In this document: piece after piece, positions 11,050 to 20,800 of the stretch | Numbering within the stretch: position 1 is the first letter of the stretch | Layout of the letters: each line of letters starts with the position of its first letter | Assembly (NCBI GenBank): GCA_037783545.1 | Contig: JBBELK010000064.1 | Span: 2,542,001 to 2,606,000, forward strand | Length of the DNA stretch: 64,000 nucleotides | Direction of reading: 5' to 3' | DNA from: Henricia sp. BOLD:AAB3569 | Taxonomy: Eukaryota > Echinodermata > Asteroidea > Spinulosida > Echinasteridae | The notes under the pieces: generated by a model | Told to the model about the DNA's origin: nothing | What the model saw: only the letters and a program-made list of their open reading frames with translations | Database searches by the model: none | Made by a program: the position numbers and the translations under genes

Positions 11050-11700
11050 TTATGGATCTGACCCCTGAACCACCCTGATGACTAGCTGAACCTGGTGCAT
11101 CGTTTGTACTGGTGACGCGCCGTAGATCAACCAGTCGTCCAGGTACATGCAAAGGTTGACACCCTGCAGCCTGAGGTACGCTCCCACCGCCCTGGTAACC
11201 ATCGTGAACACCCTGGGCGAAGTGGAAATCCCGAAGGGAAGGCACGTCCATTCGTACGTCTGGCCCAGGATTTCGAATCTGAGCCAGCGCTGGTCTATAG
11301 GACGAGACCGAGACGTGCAGGTAGGCATCCTTCAAATCGATAGAGGATGCCCACCTTCCCTTAAGCGGGCAGCGTAGGATGGACGCAAAAGTCTCCATCC
11401 TGAACTTGCGGGGCCGTATGAAACCGTTTAAGGGCTTGGGGTTCAGGATGGGGCGCCAGTCCCCGGTCTGCTTGGGAGCCAAGTAGAACGTCAACCAAAA
11501 CCCCTCGCGATAGGGGGGAGGGGGGTCGACCGGAGAGATGGCGCCCTTGGCAAGCAGGGCAAAGACCTCTGTCATAGGGATGACATCCTTCTGACCCCCA
11601 TCCTGTGGATAAGGGGGTAGGTTTCGGTTAAGAAGTCGCTGGGGGGTACCGCCGTGAATTTCAGGCGATAACCCCGAGACACAATCTCCAGAACCCAAGC
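11050..11700 (-). pseudogene. DIRS-type reverse transcriptase fragment, frameshifted
   Basis: Encodes FWLTFYLAPKQTGDWRPILN, GRWASSIDLKDAYLHV, TCLPFGISTSPRVF and MYLDDWLI, the ordered RT motifs. LDDW in place of the usual F/YxDD context is typical of DIRS/Ngaro tyrosine-recombinase retroelements. The frame changes near 11310, so motifs before and after lie in different frames. It stops at GSDP, well before an RNase H or recombinase domain. Compared with copy B this is a one-lesion pseudogene plus a shared truncation. Confidence 0.75.
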
Positions 11701-11816
11701 GCCCGGGGAGCTGAGATGGCTGGCCACTCCGGACGAACGTCTGTGGGCAAGGAGCATGCCTGGACCCGTGGAGGCGGGAGAAGAGGAAAGCCAAGATCGA
11801 GTTGGCCCTTCTCCGC

Positions 11817-12068
11817 CTACTGCTCGGGCGCACAGGACAAGCCGAGCTTCTCGGCCGCCCTACGCACCACAGCAGGGATACACGCTGGAAGAGTGTCCAC
11901 CTCCTCTGGGTCCATAGTGGCCGCCGGCGGGGCCAGGACGGATGTATATGTAGCCTCGTCAGGAGGATCGTCCGAACCCGAGTCATCCTCACCGCTGCTA
12001 GCCTCCGAGACATCGAAGGTTAGTGGGCGGTAGGAACCCGCGGAAGACGGGGCAGCTGATGGAACCAA
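11817..12068 (-). pseudogene. Gag-like fragment of DIRS copy A
   Basis: An open stretch of 83 codons rich in Ser/Asp/Pro, then PEEVDTLPACIPAVVRRAAE, which resembles the N-terminal ORF of DIRS elements. It is on the same strand and immediately upstream of the RT. Function is inferred from position. Confidence 0.4.
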
Positions 12069-12299
12069 AGGAGAAGGGGCAGGCGCGCATCAATCTTGGT
12101 AGAGGGCGCCGTTCCCGATGGACCTGCGGGCTCGTGAGCCGGCACTGAATGGTCAGCCCCAGTACAACGGTTGGGCTGGACCCGACCGAGCCCCAACGAT
12201 GGCCCAAACCGGTTCTCCGTATAGTATACAACATGTTACTAAACTTTCTCCATGCTAAAGGAGAGCAGTCTAATATGTCATATTTAATACCTGGTCAAT

Positions 12300-12560
12300 T
12301 CTACAGGTTGTCAGTTCGAATGCAGGTGATGGCAATGTGAGTGTGCCCTTGGGCAAGACACTTTGTTATGGACTATCTGGTTTCACCGGGAGCAAATGGA
12401 TACCTACATGTACATGTATGAGAGTGAAAGTGTTCTGTGTTTGATTGGGCGCTCTCATCATGAGAGTCCAACAGGGCTGTATGCTCTCCAGTGAGCCTAG
12501 TGACCAGGGGTAATAATGTGGGCACCTTGCTTATAGTAGATTTGTGTGCATACTATAATA
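12300..12560 (+). repeat. Degenerate SINE-like fragment
   Basis: A B-box remnant (AGTTCGAATGC) is followed by GTGTGCCCTTGGGCAAGACA, a body motif shared with the SINE at 56690-57010. The head is eroded. Confidence 0.45.
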
Positions 12561-13168
12561 TGTTATTGGGACACGACAACTGAGTGGTGGGGTGCACTCT
12601 GTATGCGGAATGAACTCTGTATGCCTTCAAAAGTGGGCACGTGCACCCACAATAGACCGTGTAAGTTGACCTCGAGAACGAGCGGGACTCTGCGAGACTC
12701 GTTGACTTCCGGAGACCTTAGGTAGGAATTATATCATGCGTGGGGACAGTTTCGTTACCATTTTGACACCACCTCAAAATTACCGATTCGGGGTCCACTA
12801 TAAAAATCCTTAAAATCTCATTTATCACCGAGTGTGCGAAATGTTGATTGAGCAAAAAGTTAATAAAATTTTAAATATTTCTGTGTCTGACATAAACTGG
12901 TAACCCTACATACACGTAATAGAAAAACCATATCGCCATGACACCGCGTCGCTGGTGCAAAAATGTTGCCGCAGTGTAGTTGCCGCGAATTCAGTGCATT
13001 ATGGCCGTTTTCAAAAGTACTCGATTCGGATTCATACAGTCTTTGCGATTTCCGGTGAAAAATCAAAGGAGGTGAAAAATCAAAGGAGATCGTCACAACG
13101 TTGAAACCACATCATGCCGGGAGACCCGGTAGCTGGACATGACGTTGGTGCTTATATGCTACCGGGGC

Positions 13169-13563
13169 GCGTAATTTTTTTTCCCAGGATGGTTAAGGGA
13201 AGATTGCTCCTGATTGGCCTAACCACATGCATATATTGCATACTGAAGTGTTTTGTTGATAGCTGTCACTTAACACAACTGCGTGGTTCGAGAGTTAGAC
13301 TATAGGTCTTTCCTCAATTAATGAAGAAAAAAACTACGAGAGAGGAGATTCGAACCCACAATCTCTCGATTAATAGTCCCACGTCTTAACCATTAGACTA
13401 CCAAACGACTCGACAAACCCTTAAATTTTCTTTCTTATATCCCTATTATTTAATAACTCTTGAGGGCGCTATATAGAAAATATGAATATTCATTTACAAT
13501 GCACCAATCAAAAGCAGAGAATATTCTCAATGGCCTTTACCATCCTGGGAAAAAAAATTACGC
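13169..13563. mobile_element. 395-bp MITE with 25-bp TIRs, 9-bp TSD and a tRNA-like insert
   Basis: The terminal inverted repeats start GCGTAATTTTTTTTCCCAGG on both strands and match over about 25 bases. TACCGGGGC flanks the element on both sides (13160-13168 and 13564-13572). This again suggests a Mutator-like mechanism. The interior holds a tRNA-like sequence. It interrupts GC-rich sequence that reads as one unit when the element is ignored. Confidence 0.75.
13335..13412 (-). tRNA. tRNA-like sequence (SINE head or pseudogene) inside the MITE
   Basis: On the minus strand: GGTAGTCTAATGGTTAAGAC (A-box region) and GTGGGTTCGAATCTCC (B box), with anticodon-arm-like spacing between them. Acceptor-stem pairing is poor, so a functional tRNA is doubtful. 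Confidence 0.4.
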
Positions 13564-13572
13564 TACCGGGGC

Positions 13573-13934
13573 ACAGGCGGGTCAGCCAGTTTGGCTGGGT
13601 CCCGCTGGTGCTGAGTACCTGCCACAGCTAGTCCCTTCGGAGTTAGCTGCCCAGCAGTACGTAACCAATACACCCCAGCCTGGTTGGCTACGCTGTGACC
13701 CGACCACCGGCTGCTCGGCCCTCTGGTCTTGGGTCAGTTGGGGCCGCTACCGAACAACCTCTGGGTAGCGAGGTAGCACCGTTGTTACGGGAACTCATCT
13801 CTCTCTTCAAAGGAAGGGGTACTGCCGATTCGGTAGGCCCGGGTATGAGAGCTGAGCACGGCGGTTACGCAAGTGACCCCCGTCCCTCGGATAGCGTACC
13901 TTCAGGGACAGGAGGCGTCGGAGCCTATGTATAA
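13573..13934 (+). pseudogene. Possible DIRS gag-like remnant
   Basis: GC-rich open stretches (e.g. PLLRELISLFKGRG) unlike the neighbouring AT-rich DNA and compositionally like the gag side of DIRS copy A. It is interrupted on its left by the 395-bp MITE. The family assignment is inference. Confidence 0.3.
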
Positions 13935-14309
13935 TGCAATTAAAACTAGCGTTATTGAGCAAAATATTGACCTTTTTACAAAAATTCAAAAAACCATGAA
14001 GGAAAAAAGATACCAAACCAAATTTTATACTAAAGATAGATTGGATACAGTATTTTGAGATATGTAAGTTTCAATTGCTTGGGTAGTGACCTATCGGGGA
14101 ACCACCCCTCAGAAGAGGAGGCTAATTTTGCCATTTTTCTTTGCGGACCCACTTTTAAACCTAGACCACGCCCCCAAAAAGGGTGGAATTGCTTTGTCCT
14201 TGATATGAAGCAAACCCATGTGCCTAGTGTGTGTGCTCCCCGGGCGCTTGGGTTCTGGAGATTGTGTCTCGGGGTTATCTCCTGGAATTCACGGCGGTAC
14301 CCCCAGCGA

Positions 14310-14897
14310 CTTCTTAACCGAAACCTACCGCCCCCTTATCCACAGGACGGGGGTCAGAAGGATGTCATCCTTATGACAGAAGTCTCTGCCCTGCTTGCCA
14401 AGGGCGCCATCTCTCCGGTCGACCCCCCTCCCCCCTATCGCGAGGGGTTTTGGTTGACGTTCTTCTTGGCTCCCAAGCAGACCGGGGACTGGCGCCCCAT
14501 CCTGAACCCCAAGCCCTTAAACCGTTTCATACGGCCCCGCAAGTTCAGGATGGAGACTTTTGCGTCCATCCTACGCTGCCCGCTTAAGGGAAGGTGGGCA
14601 TCCTCTATCGATTTGAAGGATGCCTACCTGCACGTCCCGGTCTCGTCCCTAGACCAGCGCTGGCTCAGATTCGAAATAATGGGCCAGACGTACGAATGGA
14701 CGTGCCTTCCCTTCGGGATTTCCACTTCGCCCAGGGTGTTCACGATGGTTACCAGGGCGGTGGGAGCGTACCTCAGGCTGCAGGGTGTCAACCTTTGCAT
14801 GTACCTGGACGACTGGTTGATCTACGGCGCGTCACCAGTACAAACGATGCACCAGGTTCAGCTAGTCATCAGGGTGGTTCAGGGGTCAGATCCATAA
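14310..14897 (+). pseudogene. DIRS-type reverse transcriptase fragment, frame intact but truncated
   Basis: An in-frame RT core of about 195 codons: FFLAPKQTGDWRPILN, RWASSIDLKDAYLHVPVS, EWTCLPFGISTSPRVF and LCMYLDDWLIYG. It ends GSDP-stop at exactly the same position as copy A. The upstream part of the open frame (14055-14300) is not RT and is probably fortuitous. Without RNase H, methyltransferase or tyrosine recombinase it cannot be autonomous. Confidence 0.75.
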
Positions 14898-14959
14898 CAA
14901 AAATGCCTTCGGCTTAATTTTATTTCATTCATTTAATTTATTGGTTCTAGAATCTAGAT

Positions 14960-15060
14960 GAAAGGGAATCGATTTCGACAGGGAATCGATTTCTACAGGT
15001 AATCGATTCCTCAAAAAATATCGAAACGCGATTCGAAGTGGAATCGATTCTACTCGACTC
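14960..15060. repeat. GAATCGATT tandem repeat of copy B
   Basis: Counterpart of 10860-10990 in reverse orientation. Confidence 0.7.
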
Positions 15061-15149
15061 CGGCGGCGTGGAATCACGCGCCCAAGCCCAGAAAAATAGT
15101 CTGTGTCCGTTATCTCTATGGGCCTTGAACAGACGTGAGTAGCAGTACT

Positions 15150-15318
15150 CGAAAAAAAAATGCGACGAAAAAAAAAATGCGACGAAAAAAAAAAGGCAAC
15201 GAAAAAAAAAAAAGGCGACGAAAAGAAAAAAAATGCGACGAAAAGGAAAAAAATGCGACGAAAAGAGAAAAAATGCGACGAAAAGAAAAAATGCGACGGG
15301 AAAAAAAAACGCGACGGG
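15150..15318. repeat. GCGACG/A-tract tandem repeat of copy B
   Basis: About nine units of poly-A plus TGCGACG, the reverse complement of the copy A array. ORFs in it are repeat artefacts. Confidence 0.8.
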
Positions 15319-15399
15319 ATAAAAAGGAGACGCGGATTGATTGGCACATATGGAATTCCATACTATGCACATCTTCGATGGATATGAGGTTGACCTGGA

Positions 15400-16580
15400 G
15401 TAAATAATTATTCCTCAATGTGATGACGCCCCCGTCATCCAACTTGACTAAAATGCCCATTGACTCGATGATAAAAAAAAACAGTGGTCTCATCGCGTCG
15501 TCTGACTTGAGGTGCCAAGTCACTGTAGTCTTTAACGTACTGAAATTAGTGGCCATTACAAATTATGTTTACAATCCGTAGACCCTTTGCACAACAACCG
15601 GAATAACGGATCCGACGAGTACTTCTCACCAATGGGGACAAGTTACGGTATATACTTTGTGCTTTAACTGTTACATGCACCTGCCTGGAAACATGACCGT
15701 CGGTGTAAATATTCCATACACCTTTAATAAGCTTTAATAGGCAGAACTACCATTCTGAAATATTTATGTTGATTGTAATTACACTTTACCCTTACATTTC
15801 ATACTGTCTGTGGACTGTAGTTAAGAAAACTGTCAAAAAAATGTAACTTGTTTTTCTTCAAAATGCAAACAACTTTTTTTTCCACCAAAATGAAAACAGT
15901 TCTCTTCTAAACTGTTACCTAACACAAACATAACCCTAAAGCTAACTCCACCTGAGTCACCCCAAACCCCACTTTCAACCTTTGACAACTCGACTGCATG
16001 GACGTGTGCCACTCCACAATCCGTTACCCCCTCGCCTCCTGCAATCTGTGGACATTCTTTGTTCGCCAGTCCACAGTAGATAATATGTAACACTGTGAAC
16101 GATGCACTGTCATTTTAAACGCCGATCGGCTGCGTAAACCTAGTTGAATAATATTAGGGATCGGTTTAGATGCACGTGAGTCGCGTCAGAGGCCTCAGCT
16201 AAAAGTCCGACTCTAATCTTGGTCACAACAACAAAGTTATCTTGCCACGAAAGTCACAGATGTGGGTTTTTGGTTTTTATCTGCTCTGAGATCACTTTAG
16301 TAAGTGATCAAAGCATTTCACGTTCACGTATATACGCGTTTTACGTGCATCTAAACCTAGTCCCTATTATCAGCACTGATATCAGTGTCGCGAATTAGCT
16401 GCAGGGTTGAATAATGCTGTCGAAGTCTACGGTACTAGATTATGTGAAAATTATGAACATGGGAGGACATGTGGTCTAGTAAGTACACATTCGTGCTTAT
16501 GGGCTCGATCTCCACTATGTGCCAGCACTTTATCTCAATTGCCTTGTCATTAAGGAGAGCTAGATATATGTTGGGAAGGC
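15400..16580. other. Intergenic, nothing recognised
   Basis: No ORF with domain-like content, no clear repeat termini. Confidence 0.4.
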
Positions 16581-16590
16581 CTTAACAATA

Positions 16591-16720
16591 GACCGTATCG
16601 AATAGCCACCATTTCGTGGGGCACCTTTTGTTAGTACCGTTCAACAATGAAAGCACAATATGTGCAACCATGCAGGAACAAAGAAACTGCCCCACGAAAT
16701 GGCGGATATTCGATACGGTC
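16591..16720. mobile_element. TA-flanked palindromic MITE
   Basis: TIRs of about 35 bases starting GACCGTATCGAATAGCCACC, flanked by TA. The internal motif GTGCAACCATGCAGGAACAA is shared with the copy at 20277-20422. TA duplication fits a Tc1/mariner-mobilised MITE. Confidence 0.7.
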
Positions 16721-16731
16721 TATAGGCTGGG

Positions 16732-16760
16732 ACTGTGATGTAGTTGGGGCGTAACGGCCG
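16732..16760 (+). repeat. Left arm of an inverted repeat flanking imidazolonepropionase exon 1
   Basis: GATGTAGTTGGGGCGTAAC here and its inverted relative (GTTACGCCCCAACTACG) near 17967-17998 bracket exon 1 at about 1.2-kb spacing. Could be the ends of an old element or coincidence. Confidence 0.35.
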
Positions 16761-17710
16761 TTTCCAAATTCAGTGTAGTCCCCGGGGAAAAGACTGCAAT
16801 GTTTTTAAATTGCTTCCCTCTGGGATAGCGTTGGGGGTGGTGCATGGTGGATGAAAATCTGAAGAATTACTTTTTGACTGCCGATCAGTGCCCATATTCT
16901 GCGCCATATTCTCCGAGAGAACCGTTTTGCCCCGTATCAGTCATTCAAGGATGAAATTGAAAACGGACGGACGGACGGACAAGCAATTAGGTCTCAGTAC
17001 ATTTTCAATAATTTTTGCACGCCATACCAAAATCCATGAGCACAAACAAAAACTATAATGTGTTTTATACCTGAAAAGTAATATATAATGACGCCACGGT
17101 TTGTTTACAAGCGTGCTTCCTATATGGCCCTGACAATTAACCGTGGCGTACCCGGCTAGCTGAGACTTCCATAGAACTGCGGATAATAATTTTTAAAAAG
17201 TACATGCAGGGCTTTGTTGAACAATTTGTCATAGCACCGGGGTGGTAGATAGTATTATTGTAGACTTTATTTCAAATCTACAAGTATGTGCAATCATAGA
17301 ATTGAAATAAGTTTACAAGAACAACCATCCACCCCGTAGTTCAAAATTAGATTTTCTCTTGCACAATTCCCCATATGAACACGTAGTTCGAAAGTTAAAA
17401 TACAGCGCTTGCTTGTCTGTTTTCGAACACCGTACTTTGTTTTGTGGCCACGTGAGGGCGTACACAGCATGTGGAACTCTCGCACGTGGCCTAGCCTGTT
17501 CGCCGAATGAGCTGTTTTTTAATGTTTATTTCACGAGCCGTGCCTTATGTACATGCAGTCTAGTACCATGTTCCTATGCGGCAGTTTTCTGCAGTTAGAG
17601 TTTAATCTGCCGTGACTTTCGTCTTCACCTTTTCTATTCTAGATGTTAATCTTATAACAAAGCAGTCTTGTCATGCTTGTCAAGCTTGTGTATCATTGTA
17701 TATGATCAGG

Positions 17711-17871
17711 ATGAGTGCAAATCGCTTCAAACTCCTGGTACGCAATGCCAGACAGGTCGTGCCTGTTTGTACGGACAAGCAGCGAGTGGTGCGGGGTACA
17801 GACATGTCAAAGGTTGCAGTCGTGGAAGATTCCGCTGGAACTGAAGATGGAGTTAGCATCGTGGTTAATTT
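17711..17871 (+). CDS. AMDHD1: AMDHD1 exon 1
   Basis: MSANRFKLLVRNARQVVPVC..., the N-terminal beta strand that recurs in HutI/AMDHD1. Donor GTAAGC, phase 2. Confidence 0.85.
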
Positions 17872-20800
17872 GTAAGCGTGTTGAATTCCATATCTGGTCA
17901 CTAAAAATGTATCTAGTATGACCTATAATTTGTAACCACGTGAATCAGGTTAGCGTATGTTCAGATGTTACGCCCCAACTACGCCAACGGTCCCAACTTA
18001 TTGTTGAGACATTTTTACAATCATGACAATAAGTTGAAGCTGGCCTAGCCCTGTGAACAGGGCTTCGGTACCTCTGCTAGGCACGTACCTACCCCTAGAA
18101 CTATGGGGGATATAGTATCCCCCATAGGTAATGTTGTTTTTTTCCAATATGGCGGCGCCTGAACTTTAAGATCGGACCGAAACGTTTTCGGCTAGCGCAA
18201 TAATCCGCTGCCCAATCGCCACCAAACTCCGTCTGATAGTTCTTGAGACACTCACCTTGCGTGTGTCTACGGAATTTCGGTACCATTTGTCCACTAAATT
18301 CTCCGAAAATAATGTTGGGAAATGAACGGGAACATGTGCGATGCATCCACATGCATGATCGAGGCATTCGGTAAAAGCCGGAACTCCCGGAGTTGCCGGA
18401 ACTACTGGAACAAAAACAAATCCCAGCAGTTCCGGGGGGATACTACAGGGTGTATCAAAAAAAAGGAAACCCAACTTTAACTAGCTACTGTGGCAAAGAT
18501 ATACATTTTCTAGCAATAACCATGTTACCATCGAAAAGTAGACAACAAATGCTTTCCGGTGATACCTCACACATTAATTTACGATTACGCATCACTTAGC
18601 ACTAGCGTTTTGAAATTTAGGTCAATTATTCGACGTGGCTCACTTTCCAAGTCAATGAAATCAACGTGGCTCCTTTCATAATTGATTTGGGTGTAATGCA
18701 CCTATCAATTGTTCCCCCCCCCCCCACCCGCTGCGCTACCCCACCCCATAGGTGGGGGTTTGGTCACATTTTTCATGCCCCAGGTGGGGCATTTGGCCCA
18801 TTATCTGTGCATTTTTGTGCATGTTTTGCACCTGAGGGTGGAGATTTTGTCACGCAAAAGGTGACAACCCCACCTCTTAGGTGGGGTAGCCCGGGGGGGG
18901 GGGGGGGGGGGGAGGGGGATGTTTGGGGGAGGGGTGGGAAGTCTCAACAATATAAAACGTACATACATAAAACGTACATACTCGTGCTCATCCTACTCCT
19001 AGACATCTTATGCCTTATGGCATTTTTTCCAGATACAATGAACAAAGATTTGAAGGAAATTACATCCTGGAATCGGCAGATAATCTAATTCTAATATATA
19101 CTTCCCACGGCACATTAAATTGCACTTTTGTCGCAAATGTTGCTTTTCTTGAGAACAATTGCATTTTCTCTATCAAAAATTGCATTAAGTTAGTGCACAA
19201 GATTTAACCATTCATGTGCGCATGCAGAGCCCTCTATTGTCACACTTATGCACGAAGCACTCGCGCCGTAATTTTGTGCATTATTTTCTGCAGTATTTTT
19301 ATCGTTTACTTTTCTCAGAAATACAACATTTCCAACAGAAGTGCAATTGGTAAGTATATCTTAGAATTGGATGATCTTTTGATTCCAGGAGGTAATTTCC
19401 TTCAAACCGTTGTTCAATGTATACGGGAAAAATACCACCCTTATATCTTTGAGATAGATGTAACTTCACTCTCCAACGACCTTTGGTAGACGAATTACTT
19501 GCATCTGGAATTCCACTTTCTCAATCAAATTTCCCCTAAAAAAAGTAGTCCTGGCTGTCTGCCATCTCTTTAAAATTGTTATTATTATTTTAGTTTATTC
19601 TCACCATTTTGCAGCCCAAAGGCTGAATTGCACAGTGATTTACAATAAAAAGTCACATAAAAAAATCATCAATAGAACTCAATATTTAAAAAAGGTGGTA
19701 ATTACTTAGATAAAAATAGCAGTAGAAATCATACAACTACAAAACCAACACCACAACATTATGTTAAGATATTATTGATGAGTCTTGTAAGATAAGGCAC
19801 AGGGCTATCTGTAAATCTATGAGATGAACACTTATACTCCTCCAATTTTCTGCTCGATCTAAGATTCATGGTATGTGAACTTTTTTATTTAGGCAACCAC
19901 TCGCTAAATTTACCTGATTTAAATGTACTCGGAGATAATTTTGTACACATCATGGTTCTTCTATTGCTAAGCTGATCCAGCATTGTCCAGACACAGAGTA
20001 GAAAGTGCATGTTAATAACCACAGTATTGTCTTCCTATATAGATAATGCGGCAAACTCGTTTGCTTAGTTTTTTGACGTGTAATACTTGAATGCCAAATG
20101 TGGGAATGATGTGGGTTATTTATTTTTAAAATGTTTTTGTTTTTAAATATTATTTTAGGAGTGGTGTCATTGAAGACATAAACTTCTCTCCAGCGATATC
20201 ACAAAAGTACAGCGAAGCAACATTTGACAGTGTGATAGATGCACAGGGAATGTGTGTTTTACCAGGTACATGTATAGACCATATCCAATAGCTGCCATCT
20301 TGTAGGATAGCTTTTGACAGTTAAATTTGTCGAATATTTAAGCACAAAATGTGCAACCATGCATGTCCTCAAGGAACAAAGAAACTGTCTTTGTACAAGA
20401 TGGCAGCTATTCGATATGGCCTGTACTGACTGTTGTGATGTTATTACATTGACTGCAATGAATGAGGGGCAAGGTTAAGATAATGGGCCCAAGGGGATCT
20501 CAAAGCCGTGGCTATGCCTCTCGGCAGAAGCCGAGGGACGTAGTTATGGCTTCAAGATTACCGAGGGCCCATGAATTTTAACCATGACCCAAATAAAAAG
20601 CAGTCAATAATTGTTTTAATTACCAATTGCATAGATTTTTGTCATCTGATTGGTTAGAAATTTTGTAGTCCAATTCGACTTTCAAATTCAAAAACTGGTC
20701 TGTGGTGACAAGGTCAGTATACGCAAGATATTGGAAGCATATTTCATCTGACGCTTTTTTTCCCGCGGTTAGCAGTTTCTGTTATTTCCTTGAGGACTTC

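Larger units (their letters stand above)
10012..12234 (-). mobile_element. DIRS-like retroelement fragment, copy A
   Basis: Read on the minus strand: a gag-like segment (12068-11817), reverse transcriptase, a truncated 3' end at 11050, an array of GAATCGATT units (10860-10990) and a CGTCGC/poly-T array (10053-10178). The end near 10012 and the order of parts match copy B (14235-15360) in the opposite orientation. Copy A is longer on the gag side and is interrupted by the insertion at 10206-10797. Confidence 0.7.
14235..15360 (+). mobile_element. DIRS-like retroelement fragment, copy B
   Basis: Opposite orientation to copy A. Contains RT (to 14897), then GAATCGATT units and the CGTCGC array, ending at GGAATTCCA near 15360. 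The left boundary is at GCTCCCCGGGCGCTTGGG, so the gag portion of copy A is missing. Confidence 0.7.

Noticed and set aside
14055..14309. N-terminal extension of RT copy B
   Set aside because: It has no match in copy A, which diverges at 14235. Fortuitous open frame.
17990..18130. AMDHD1 promoter or second gene at the YY1-like ATGGCGGCGCC motif
   Set aside because: It lies in intron 1 with no exon after it. The motif alone is too common.
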